This document shows, in pieces, positions 35,104-43,078 of a stretch of 64,000 nucleotides of DNA. This DNA comes from Peribacillus saganii (GTDB taxonomy: Bacteria > Bacillota > Bacilli > Bacillales > DSM-1321), in the NCBI RefSeq assembly GCF_003429095.1, contig NZ_QVTE01000015.1, positions 62,001 through 126,000 on the forward strand. The letters are read 5' to 3'. The position numbers and the translations under genes are program-made. Below the pieces are notes generated by a model. That model did not search any database, was not told the DNA's origin, and saw nothing but the letters and a program-made list of their open reading frames with translations. Numbering within the stretch: the first letter of the stretch is position 1; each line of letters opens with the position of its first letter.

Positions 35104-36298
35104 CTCCTTAGCAACAAATATTTAATGCCCTTCAATCTACATAATAGTGAAGAACATTAATTTCGCTTATTTGCGAAACTTGTGCATCACATATTTTCTA
35201 TTTATCCCATTTCAATGAACGCGTAGGACAGTAATGCAATTAAATATTTGTCCAACTATTGCATCCAATTCTCTTAATTCAAAACCTTTACCCGTGTAAA
35301 CAAATTGAAAAACGTTTTTTAATAGAAGAAAAAAGGTACAAAATACCGAGGGTGTTTGCAGTTTCCAAGGTTTTAATGGTTCGTTAAATTTAACTGTCAT
35401 ACTCATTCGATAAAAAGCCGTCAAATATGACAGCCGGTTTTGAAGGAAAGCACTTTTTGTTTGTAACAGGATTTCTATTTATAGAGTAAGTCTTTAAAGT
35501 TAGATGCCTTTATCGTTTCCAATTTCGTGCAAGGATTAGTTCAAACGTATTAATAGACCGAATAAACCACAAGGCAGCTTATGGATTATTAGCATCTGGA
35601 ACATATGTATAAATTAAGCATTCTGTCAATTGATGGAAAGGGTCGTTAGGGTTGAAGTGACCGTCTTTCTAAATAACCCACCATAGGCTTCTTATCTCTT
35701 TCGTTTCACATTATCTCCTCAGCTGCCATACCACCAGTAGCAGGTGTGATAGTTACTCTATGTATGAAAATGTAGTCAAGTCATCCCGATTTCCAATCAC
35801 GACAAGCATATCATCTTTTTTTAGCTTCTAATCTGCATCTGGAGAAACCGCGTTTACAATCTATTGAATCCCCTGACTGACGCCTCTTAATCGGAAAATA
35901 ATCCTTTCTAAAGGATGTATGCAGATGCTTATTGCCGGTATTATTTTTAAATGTTTCTGACAAAGATTACTCCTTCACTACGTTTACAGTTTGTAATTGG
36001 AAATGTAAGGATCAATTTAGTCGAATTATAGGCTGCGTAATCTCTTTAATATCATGTAAAATGATGATCATCATATTCTATGTTATTAAATAGTTAAGAG
36101 ACTTTCCGATATAAATTAAAAGAAAGAATCCTTACTTTTTTGTACAATATGCTCTGCTAGAGATTCCTTGTGGGACATCTATTATGCCTGTACGATTAAC
36201 CGGGTTTAAGTACCTTTCTTCAGACTAGATAGCAATTAGGCCATGAAAGATACTACAAAAACAAAACACTTAAATTACCAATTTATGAGGTGTGTTGA
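35104..36298. other. 1.2-kb region holding only a decayed gene
   Basis: No intact gene. A 70-codon minus frame at 35212-35424 lacks a ribosome site. The one recognisable item is the RCK/TrkA-C remnant at 35768-35930. The last ~60 bases lead into the TTG start of the cell-wall peptidase gene. Confidence 0.5.
35768..35930 (-). pseudogene. TrkA-C (RCK_C) domain remnant
   Basis: The minus strand reads LERIIFRLRGVSQGIQ, stop, IVNAVSPDAD, stop, KLKKDDMLVVIGNRDDLTTF. The SPDAD-x-KLKKDDMLVVIG pattern is the C-terminal regulatory RCK domain of K+ channel or cation/proton antiporter subunits (KtrA, KhtT, YugO types). Two in-frame stops and no start make it a dead fragment. Confidence 0.7.
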
Positions 36299-37309
36299 TT
36301 GAAATTAAAAAAGTTAATGATTGCAGCACTTTCTTTATCCATTTTGTTGCCGCTAACTCCAAGAGAAGCTGATGCTGCAGCCCCTGCCTGCTACAATCCA
36401 AATCAGTCTAATAAGACATATGTAAATGTTTCGGTAGCTACTCTGTGGAAAGAACCCGGTGCAAAACGTACAACTGATAAATACTCTCTTTCTAATCCTG
36501 TTGATATGAGAACCTGGACTGCAAAAATGCCAACAACATCTTCTCGTATTTGGCTGACAGGCAAAACCGAAACACAGGGCTTATATGGCCAGGAAATTCA
36601 AGTACTAAAAACGAGTGGCAGCTGGGTACAGGTTGCAGTTAAAGACCAATATACTCCAAAGAGTAAGTATGGGTATCCTGGCTGGATGCCAAAAACACAA
36701 ATCATTACGCAAAAAGCCGGGTATGAAAATTGCCAAACAGCAAGTGTCAAAATAAAGACTGCTTATCTATATAATGATAAAATCAAAAAGTTTCTAGAAG
36801 TCAGTTTTAATACAAGATTACCTATCATAAATGTACAACAGGACTGGGTACAGGTTATGACTCCTGCTAATCAGGCTAAATGGATTAAAAGAAGTGACAT
36901 TAATATATATATGACACTTTCTAAAATTCCAAAGCCAAAAGGCTCCGATTTGGTAAACACAGGAAAAGTGTTTTTAGGATTGCCTTATTTATGGGCCGGC
37001 AACTCTGCTTTTGGGTTTGATTGCTCTGGCTATACACATTCTATTTACAAATATCACGGGATATTATTGCCACGAGATGCCTCTGAGCAAATTAAGAAGG
37101 GCAAGTTTGTTAATAAAACTCAATTACAGCCTGGGGATTTAATGTTTTTCGCTTATAACAAAGGAAAAGGCAGAGTTCATCATGTTGCCATGTATGCTGG
37201 AAACGGAAAAATGATTCACTCGCCAAAAGCAGGGAAAACCGTAGAAATCATTTCAATTAATACTTCGCCATATAAACAAGAATACGCAGGAGCGCGCAGA
37301 TACTTATAA
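36299..37309 (+). CDS. Secreted NlpC/P60 (C40) cell-wall endopeptidase
   Basis: A 336-residue exported protein. A signal peptide (LMIAALSLSILLPL..ADA, cleavage near residue 26) precedes two SH3-like regions (about 40-135 and 145-200) and a C-terminal NlpC/P60 domain (~215-336). The catalytic Cys242 is in FGFDCSGYTHSIY, the His is His294/295 in RVHHVAMYAG and the third polar residue is His307 in MIHSP. The layout is that of YkfC-type gamma-D-glutamyl-diamino-acid endopeptidases that trim peptidoglycan stem peptides. Start TTG at 36299 follows GAGGTG. It is a single gene with a bidirectional terminator. Confidence 0.92.
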   Translation: MKLKKLMIAALSLSILLPLTPREADAAAPACYNPNQSNKTYVNVSVATLWKEPGAKRTTDKYSLSNPVDMRTWTAKMPTTSSRIWLTGKTETQGLYGQEIQVLKTSGSWVQVAVKDQYTPKSKYGYPGWMPKTQIITQKAGYENCQTASVKIKTAYLYNDKIKKFLEVSFNTRLPIINVQQDWVQVMTPANQAKWIKRSDINIYMTLSKIPKPKGSDLVNTGKVFLGLPYLWAGNSAFGFDCSGYTHSIYKYHGILLPRDASEQIKKGKFVNKTQLQPGDLMFFAYNKGKGRVHHVAMYAGNGKMIHSPKAGKTVEIISINTSPYKQEYAGARRYL

Positions 37310-37322
37310 TAAACCCTTGAAA

Positions 37323-37365
37323 AAAAGGTATTTACATGGAAAATTGTAAATACCTTTTCGCTTTT
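37323..37365. terminator. Bidirectional terminator between peptidase and acetyltransferase genes
   Basis: A perfect 13-bp stem (37323-37335 with 37346-37358) with T-runs on both sides, between two convergent genes. Confidence 0.9.
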
Positions 37366-37404
37366 AATATTCGGTTTTATAATCAATATTGTTGATCGTA
37401 AAAG

Positions 37405-37950
37405 CTAATGAATAAATCTTCCCATGATAACCGTGTTGTAATATTTTCCGTCTGATAGGACTCTGTCATTCTTTAAAACGCCTTCCTCTTCAAAGCCAAG
37501 CTTTTCATAAAGCCGAATGGCTTTTTCATTAGTTTCCAGCACATGTAAAGTGATCTTTTTTATGCCATTGGCATCAGCCCAGGCTATCGATTGTTTTAAA
37601 AGACTCTTCCCAATTCCAAAGCCCCAAAATTCTTTTAGTACGGCTATCCCGAATTCTACTTTATGTGAGAATCTATTTAAATGGCTCCCTTCACATCTTG
37701 AAAATCCAACAATCCGGCCATCCACTACAGCTACCAAAAATATATTCCTAGGATTCTCCGTATCCTTTTTTATAATTTGCTCAAAACCTTGAGCATCAAT
37801 AAATGCCTCTCCTTTTGCTCTATCTAAATTTTCTGTTTCTCCATCAATTTGCAGTCTTAGATCAGACAACTGATTCGCATCTTCTGCAATTGCAGATCTG
37901 ATTGTATGCTTTAGTCCATTAACAATAAATTCTTGTTTGTTTATGTACAA
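37405..37950 (-). CDS. GNAT-family N-acetyltransferase
   Basis: A 181-residue acetyltransferase. Motif A is FGIAVLKEFWGFGIGKSLLK (acetyl-CoA pyrophosphate loop GFGIGKS), followed by ITLHVLETNEKAIRLYEKLG (motif B), close to RimI/RimJ-like and YhhY-like small-molecule or protein acetyltransferases. The frame continues to 38025, but the TTG at 37950 (MYINKQEFIV) sits about eight bases after GGAGTGA and gives the normal family length, so it is preferred; the upstream 25 codons look non-coding. Acceptor unknown. Confidence 0.85.
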   Translation of the reverse strand: MYINKQEFIVNGLKHTIRSAIAEDANQLSDLRLQIDGETENLDRAKGEAFIDAQGFEQIIKKDTENPRNIFLVAVVDGRIVGFSRCEGSHLNRFSHKVEFGIAVLKEFWGFGIGKSLLKQSIAWADANGIKKITLHVLETNEKAIRLYEKLGFEEEGVLKNDRVLSDGKYYNTVIMGRFIH

Positions 37951-38230
37951 GATGGTCACTCCGTTCAAATGATTAAAACTTTCATCCTGGGAACCACCTG
38001 ACTCCATCAGGTGATAACCTTTCATTTTAGTTCAACTATCTCTTTCACGTTAAGAAATGATCCTTTCTTTGTGGATATCTATAATACTACCAGGACTTTT
38101 AACTCCCCAGTAAAATTACTTACAGAAGTGAATAGTCACTTTTTAAAATATGTATTAGTATAATCTTAAAAAGGTGTATTATATTCTCCGCTTACGTTTG
38201 AAATGAGGAAAAGAGCTGTGATCAACTCAT

Positions 38231-38389
38231 TCTTCGGAGATTAAAATTGATGATTTTACTTGACCGGAAGTCGCTGAATTGATTGCGGATCACCTACATG
38301 GTATGAAATTGAATTCCCCGCCGGAAAGTATACATGCACTTGATCGTGAAAATTTTCGAATGCCGGATATGATACTAGCTCCCCAATAA
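38231..38389 (+). pseudogene. YsnE-like acetyltransferase, truncated remnant
   Basis: In frame the DNA reads IKIDDFT, stop, PEVAELIADHLHGMKLNSPP and ESIHALDRENFRMPDMILAP, then TAA. This is the N-terminal third of the GNAT group that includes Bacillus YsnE (IKIDDLTG..SPPESIHAL). The acetyl-CoA domain is absent, so it is a truncated, stop-bearing relic. Confidence 0.75.
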
Positions 38390-38411
38390 TAAAATCAACC
38401 TGACATTCATT

Positions 38412-38840
38412 TTACTTCCGACTAAAATACGGGCCGCACCAGCCAGTTTCGTGTGTTTTTACATAAGTCCAGCTAAATTCTTTATCTACAACATACACAT
38501 CTTCTTCGTTTATTAAATCATCAGCAGAAAATAATCTTGCATTCTCTATAAGCAACGCGTGATCGGAATGCTGATAAAAGATATAACATTTATCTTTCTG
38601 TTCGTTATTAAATGCTGTTTGGGCTTGTTCATCTTTTTTACAGCTCTTTTTACCATAGCTAAATAAGTGCCATAAATATCCACAGGCACCGTCTTGATCA
38701 TACAAATAAATTGATTTTTTATCATTAAAGCTAAGATGATTCGCAAAATTGAGTTCCCATGGTTTCCGTAAATATGTACCCCAGCTTGGAATTTCAGTTA
38801 CCTTCACTTTTTTGCTTTTTAAAATATCTTCTATGTCCAT
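38412..38840 (-). CDS. DUF4275 family protein
   Basis: A 142-residue soluble cytosolic protein. The conserved DUF4275 segments are visible: WGTYLRKPWELNFANHLS near the N-terminus, GYLWHLFSYGKK, FYQHSDHALLIENA, and the C-terminal SWTYVKTHETGWCGPYF. The family is almost confined to Bacillaceae and has no known function. ATG at 38840 follows ATGGAGG. Single gene. Confidence 0.88.
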   Translation of the reverse strand: MDIEDILKSKKVKVTEIPSWGTYLRKPWELNFANHLSFNDKKSIYLYDQDGACGYLWHLFSYGKKSCKKDEQAQTAFNNEQKDKCYIFYQHSDHALLIENARLFSADDLINEEDVYVVDKEFSWTYVKTHETGWCGPYFSRK

Positions 38841-38975
38841 AAAATGCCTCCATAATTGATATTCTTATATTATCAAAAATATTACTTTTTCATTGTCCTC
38901 AATACTTCATAAGCACAAAAAAGACTGCCAATAGATGGCAGCCACAGATTGTCGACAAAAGGGGTTCGGAATGGT

Positions 38976-39037
38976 CTGCGACGAGGAGGCTCACCGCCCG
39001 CCCCGCTGAATGCGAAGCGCCTGGAACGGAAATCAAC
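38976..39037. repeat. GC-rich dispersed Bacillus intergenic repeat (partial copy)
   Basis: This 62-base GC-rich block runs from CTGCGACGAGGAGGCTCACC to CGCCTGGAACGGAAATCAAC. I recognise it as a dispersed intergenic element common in Bacillus genomes. It is strikingly GC-rich against its surroundings and is not a gene, although a spurious 75-codon frame crosses it. No second copy is present in the window. Confidence 0.6.
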
Positions 39038-39200
39038 TTACCCCATTAACAGGCCAAGGAGAAAGGGTGGGTTTTCCCTGAATATTCTGCGGCCGTTTGT
39101 GACTTTAATTATTGTAAATAGAGATGAGATAAATTTCCCCTTCTCAGTTCTGAAAGTGTCGGATCAGGAATTTTAAAATGCAGTAAGGGCTTCGAATGTC

Positions 39201-39317
39201 TCGGAAGCTGGTTCTGAATGATTTGGAATGTCTTCCGAAAGTATTCTTAGTGTTTCGGAAGCAGGTTCCGAATTTTTCGAAATGACTTCCGAAAGTGTTC
39301 TGAGTGATTCAGAACCT
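39201..39317. repeat. 54-bp imperfect tandem repeat, about 2.2 copies
   Basis: Copies run 39201-39254 and 39255-39308, with a partial third from 39309. Each starts TCGGAAGC and contains ACTTCCGAAA or TCTTCCGAAA forty bases on, so each unit can also fold on itself. The array is intergenic, between the GC-rich repeat and the MFS gene. Confidence 0.85.
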
Positions 39318-39402
39318 ATTGATTTTATTGATGCCAATGACTTAATCTAATATCAGTTAATTTGGAATGAATGGTTCAATAATTTATCTTGTTTGTACAG
39401 CT

Positions 39403-40713
39403 TTAGCCAGCTTGAACATTTTTGTTCTTACTCCAAAGCCAGAAAACAACAGGTATGATGACCAATGAGAGAATGCCTCCTGCAATTGATAGAGCCGGGT
39501 AGCTGGAATGGGCTACGATCAGACCGGATAGTGCCCCGCCCGATGCTCCGGATAAAGAGATGAATACATCAACAGATCCTTGTAGTTTGGCCCGTGTTGA
39601 TGCTGTTGTTGAATCAATTATAAGTGCCGTGCCACTAATTAAGCCAAAGTTCCACCCAATACCAAGCAGTGCTAGAGCGACAATAAATCCTGCCATGGAT
39701 TCCACAGGAGCAACAGCGGCCACTATACCTGCAGCCAATAAAGTGGTGCCTGAAGCAATTGCCATAACAGTACGTCCCAACCTGTCTACGAGGATTCCTG
39801 TAATGAGGGATGGCAGGTACATGGAACCGATATGGATACCAATGACGAGTCCTATCTCCCTTAAATCATAACCGTGATGTCTCATTTGTACTGGAGTCAT
39901 CGTCATAATCGCAACCATTACCATTTGGGTTAAGACCATGATCAAAGCTCCAACCACAATTCCCCGCTGATTTTTTGCATGATGATTTGACTCAGTGTTA
40001 GCAATGCCAACTCGTTCGTCTTTGTTCATGTCTTCCATTGCTTTCGCAACGAGTAGTGGATCCGGACGCAGTAAGATTAATAATATAAAGCCGGCAAGTG
40101 TGTAGGCAAAAGCTCCGAGAATAAATGGTCCCGCAAGAGAAGGCACCCCCATTGATTTAGCGAATTCCCCCATAACATTGACCAGGTTTGGACCTGCTAC
40201 AGCACCGAATGTAGTTGATACCATGGCAATGCTAATCGCTGTTGCCCTCTGATTAAAATCGGCTAAATCAGTGCCAGCATAGCGGGCCTGCAGGTTAGTT
40301 GCACTTCCTGAACCATAAATTAACAAGGACGCAAAAAGTAGTAAAACACTGTCAATTGCAGCAGCCATCACTACTCCAACAGCACCTGCACCGCCGGCTA
40401 AGAATCCAGATGCCAGACCTGTCCGGCGTCCAAATCGCTGGGAGAGCCGCCCTACCAGCATCGCTGCACCCGCAGAACCAAAAGTAAGCAATGCAGATGG
40501 AATACCAGCATAACTGTCGCTTCCCAGCATGTTTTGCGCGATGAGAGCCCCCACTGTTATGCCGGCTGCAAGTCCCGCTCCTCCAAAAATCTGTGAAAGA
40601 ACAACAATAAAAAGAGTACGCCGATGTAATTGCTTCAGTTTTTCAGGACTATTCAAATATTGCTGTACTATTGGATTGTTATACTCGCTTGAATTATCTT
40701 CTTGATTTAACAC
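39403..40713 (-). CDS. MFS transporter (drug/solute exporter type)
   Basis: A 436-residue major-facilitator protein with about 12 helices and a central cytoplasmic loop (~200-235). The motif-A-like loop between helices 2 and 3 reads VGRLSQRFGRRTGLA, and a second copy GILVDRLGRTVMAIAS lies between helices 8 and 9. Closest in feel to Bacillus multidrug or unknown-substrate exporters. The GTG at 40713 is about 13 bases from AGAAGG, a stretched site, and start confidence is moderate. No regulator is adjacent. Confidence 0.88.
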   Translation of the reverse strand: MLNQEDNSSEYNNPIVQQYLNSPEKLKQLHRRTLFIVVLSQIFGGAGLAAGITVGALIAQNMLGSDSYAGIPSALLTFGSAGAAMLVGRLSQRFGRRTGLASGFLAGGAGAVGVVMAAAIDSVLLLFASLLIYGSGSATNLQARYAGTDLADFNQRATAISIAMVSTTFGAVAGPNLVNVMGEFAKSMGVPSLAGPFILGAFAYTLAGFILLILLRPDPLLVAKAMEDMNKDERVGIANTESNHHAKNQRGIVVGALIMVLTQMVMVAIMTMTPVQMRHHGYDLREIGLVIGIHIGSMYLPSLITGILVDRLGRTVMAIASGTTLLAAGIVAAVAPVESMAGFIVALALLGIGWNFGLISGTALIIDSTTASTRAKLQGSVDVFISLSGASGGALSGLIVAHSSYPALSIAGGILSLVIIPVVFWLWSKNKNVQAG

Positions 40714-41122
40714 TATTCATACTGCCTTCTGTTTAACGGTCGCATCGCTTTTATTCCCCCTATATTGTTACTTTTCCATTTTTCAAAACCTAAATCAGTA
40801 TTATTTAAAGGATAGTAATTTAACTTATGAGGAAATATTTCGATTATTATTTTTTCTATAAAAATTCCAAAAGAAATAATATTTGAGCCAAACAGAAAGG
40901 GCAGTGATTAACCTAATTTATATTTTTCGATATGTTTAGTAATATTTTTAAGGCATGAAAAAGTCACGCGGATAGACTGTACTTATTTTCCACTTTAAAC
41001 CGCTATCGACGCTAAAAAAATGTATGTTCAAATACTTGGTTTTGCACTATCGTTAAAAGTAGTAGATTGAAGTTTCCTAGGAAATAAGTTTGACTTACTT
41101 TTCATCCTGAGCTTCCAAATGT
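40714..41122. other. 400-base intergenic region
   Basis: AT-rich, with no frame, repeat or structure that I can support. Confidence 0.5.
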
Positions 41123-41365
41123 TTAGATACGGGCAACACCAAAGAGGATAGATAATGTTATAAATCCTACAATTAATAAACCATACAAACTTAATATAAT
41201 TGTTGTCAATCGTCCTCCATAAAAATAATGATGGACATAACCTCTAAGTATTTTCTCGATTATAAAACTTCCCTCTTTCATTAACACTTCCCTATAAAAA
41301 TCCAAACTTTCCGTATCACCAATTTCACTTGTATTGTCCTTGTTAATAATAAAAAAGTACGCCAC
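41123..41365 (-). CDS. Small single-helix membrane protein
   Basis: Up to 80 residues, with one clear C-terminal membrane helix (IILSLYGLLIVGFITLSILFG). The GTG at 41365 has no ribosome site; an internal ATG at 41281 (MKEGSFIIEK) follows GGAAGTGTTA and would give a 52-residue tail-anchored peptide. No family is recognised. Confidence 0.45.
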   Translation of the reverse strand: MAYFFIINKDNTSEIGDTESLDFYREVLMKEGSFIIEKILRGYVHHYFYGGRLTTIILSLYGLLIVGFITLSILFGVARI

Positions 41366-41528
41366 TAGGTGATGAACTCACAAAACATAAATAAAACTTT
41401 GCTTGCACTATTAAACCAATTAATTTTCATTAACTGTGACTGATGCGTCCATAATTTTCAAAAAAATGATTAATAGAAAGAAATCATGGGTAACAAAGTA
41501 TAGAATTTATTTACTAAAGGAGGATGTT

Positions 41529-42374
41529 ATGTTTCGTCATCAAAAGCAATTACAGTTCGAGGTAAAAGTAGACCGTCCAGATCCTATGCTCGCCCGTCAG
41601 GTACAGGAAGTACTTGGTGGCCAATTTGGAGAAATGACTGTTATGATGCAGTATCTCTTTCAAGGCTTTAATTGTCGTGGTGAAGAAAAGTATAAAGACA
41701 TGTTAATGGATATTGGAACAGAGGAAATAGGGCATGTTGAAATGCTATGCTCACTTATCAGCCAATTGCTAGATGGTGCTTCTCCAGAAGATCAGGCTGA
41801 AGCTGCTAAAGATCCTCAGATTGCTGCGATAATGGGTGGAGTCAATCCACAGCATTTACTCGTAAGCGGTCTTGGGGGCTTACCAACTAATTCAAATGGT
41901 GTGCCTTGGAATGGTGCTTATATTGTAGCTAGTGGAAACTTATTAGCTGATATGCGTTCTAATCTGCACGCAGAAAGTCAGGGGCGACTTCAAGTAGCTC
42001 GTCTATATCATATGACAACAGATGAAGGTGTCCGTGCAACATTTCGTAAAATGCTTGCTCGTGACCGTTACCATCAATACCAATGGATGGCTGCGATTGC
42101 AGAGTTAGAAGAGAAAAACGGTGTGGTAGTGCCAGCTTCCTTCCCTCCTGAAGCGGAAAAGGAAGCGCAGCCACAAGCTTATGAATTTTGGAACCTTTCA
42201 GAAGGCAGTGAGTCTTCCGAAGGCCTTTGGGCTACAGGAAGTGCACCAGATGGTTCCGGAGAATTTGTATATATACAAGAACCTGTAGCAAAAGGACAAG
42301 TTCCTAATCCTAGCATACCTTCTGATAAATTACATCATGACTTAGATTTAACTAAATTAACCTCTAAAGAATAA
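41529..42374 (+). CDS. Manganese catalase
   Basis: A 281-residue non-haem catalase of the ferritin-like di-manganese family (Bacillus YdbD/YjqC/CotJC group). Metal ligands sit in GGQFGEMTVMMQYLFQG (Glu35), TEEIGHVEML (Glu66, His69) and the paired motif NLHAESQGRLQVARLYHMT with DEG on the second four-helix bundle half. It disproportionates hydrogen peroxide; relatives occur in the cytosol or spore coat. The frame opens at 41436, but the ATG at 41529 has a perfect AAAGGAGG site. Single gene with its own terminator. Confidence 0.95.
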   Translation: MFRHQKQLQFEVKVDRPDPMLARQVQEVLGGQFGEMTVMMQYLFQGFNCRGEEKYKDMLMDIGTEEIGHVEMLCSLISQLLDGASPEDQAEAAKDPQIAAIMGGVNPQHLLVSGLGGLPTNSNGVPWNGAYIVASGNLLADMRSNLHAESQGRLQVARLYHMTTDEGVRATFRKMLARDRYHQYQWMAAIAELEEKNGVVVPASFPPEAEKEAQPQAYEFWNLSEGSESSEGLWATGSAPDGSGEFVYIQEPVAKGQVPNPSIPSDKLHHDLDLTKLTSKE

Positions 42375-42380
42375 GGCTTA

Positions 42381-42420
42381 TAAACAAGATGTGCTTCTAA
42401 TAGTGCATCTTGTTTATTTT
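42381..42420 (+). terminator. Terminator of the manganese catalase gene
   Basis: TAAACAAGATG(T)GC pairs with GC.ATCTTGTTTA (42381-42393 and 42404-42416), followed by TTTT. Confidence 0.88.
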
Positions 42421-42627
42421 CAAAAGAAAATCGTGAAGACTGCAAATATACATAGTTTTAGATAAAATAAAAAGACACTATTCAAAAGTGTCCTACTCTC
42501 ACTCACCATCTTCAACATCAAAAAATTGCGGTTCCCTGTTGATGTATAACTAAACTTCATTTAAGAATCAGACCTAGTACTTTATAACTTTGTTCTAATC
42601 AGTAACTATCAGAAGTACTCTAAAGAG

Positions 42628-42711
42628 TCACCGGTTTCTCACTTTATTCAATACATTTTTAAAAATTATATATACAGCTGCAATTAAAATCGTAAGCAAA
42701 AGTACTTTCAT
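42628..42711 (-). CDS. Possible 27-residue hydrophobic peptide
   Basis: ATG at 42711 opens a peptide with one membrane helix (KVLLLTILIAAVYIIF) and a basic tail (KNVLNKVRNR). GGAGGCG lies upstream, though the spacing of about 14 bases is long. The layout is like type I toxins and other small membrane peptides, but it could be chance in AT-rich DNA. Confidence 0.3.
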   Translation of the reverse strand: MKVLLLTILIAAVYIIFKNVLNKVRNR

Positions 42712-43033
42712 TATAAGTTAAGACGCCTCCATATTGTATGTATATCTTTTTATTACCCTAATGCGGTTAATAAAAACACCTACTCATTAAAAAGGTATTA
42801 TAGATATATTTAATAAATGACGATTAATTCCATAATTGTCCTCTTTTTCCGCAGTCATTTCCCATTTCGAATATTACATTTCAAAAAAACCATTATACTT
42901 GAGTGCCTTGATGACATGGGGAGTTCAATGTTCTCAATGCAAGTTTTGTAAGTAAGGTTACATTTTGAAAATAGGTTGCCGAGATTGGGGCAATTGAAAG
43001 ATTTGCTATGCAGCGAAGAATGAATTTTTAAGC

Positions 43034-43064
43034 AATAAAAATAAGCCGCTCCCTTTGAGCGGCT
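43034..43064 (-). terminator. Terminator of the glycoside hydrolase gene
   Basis: On the minus strand an 8-bp GC stem (43057-43064 with 43044-43051) is followed by a U-rich tail (43034-43042), 15 bases past the stop codon. Confidence 0.9.
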
Positions 43065-43078
43065 CTTTGAACTTCTAG

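Larger units (their letters stand above)
42375..43035. other. 650-base intergenic region
   Basis: Apart from the catalase terminator and the possible 27-residue peptide, I see no gene. The sequence is AT-rich with no repeats. Confidence 0.5.

Noticed and set aside
35212-35424. 70-codon minus-strand frame
   Set aside because: No ribosome site, no motif, in a decayed region.
38949-39176. 75-codon frame across the GC-rich repeat
   Set aside because: Translation of a dispersed non-coding repeat; composition unlike neighbouring genes and no ribosome site.
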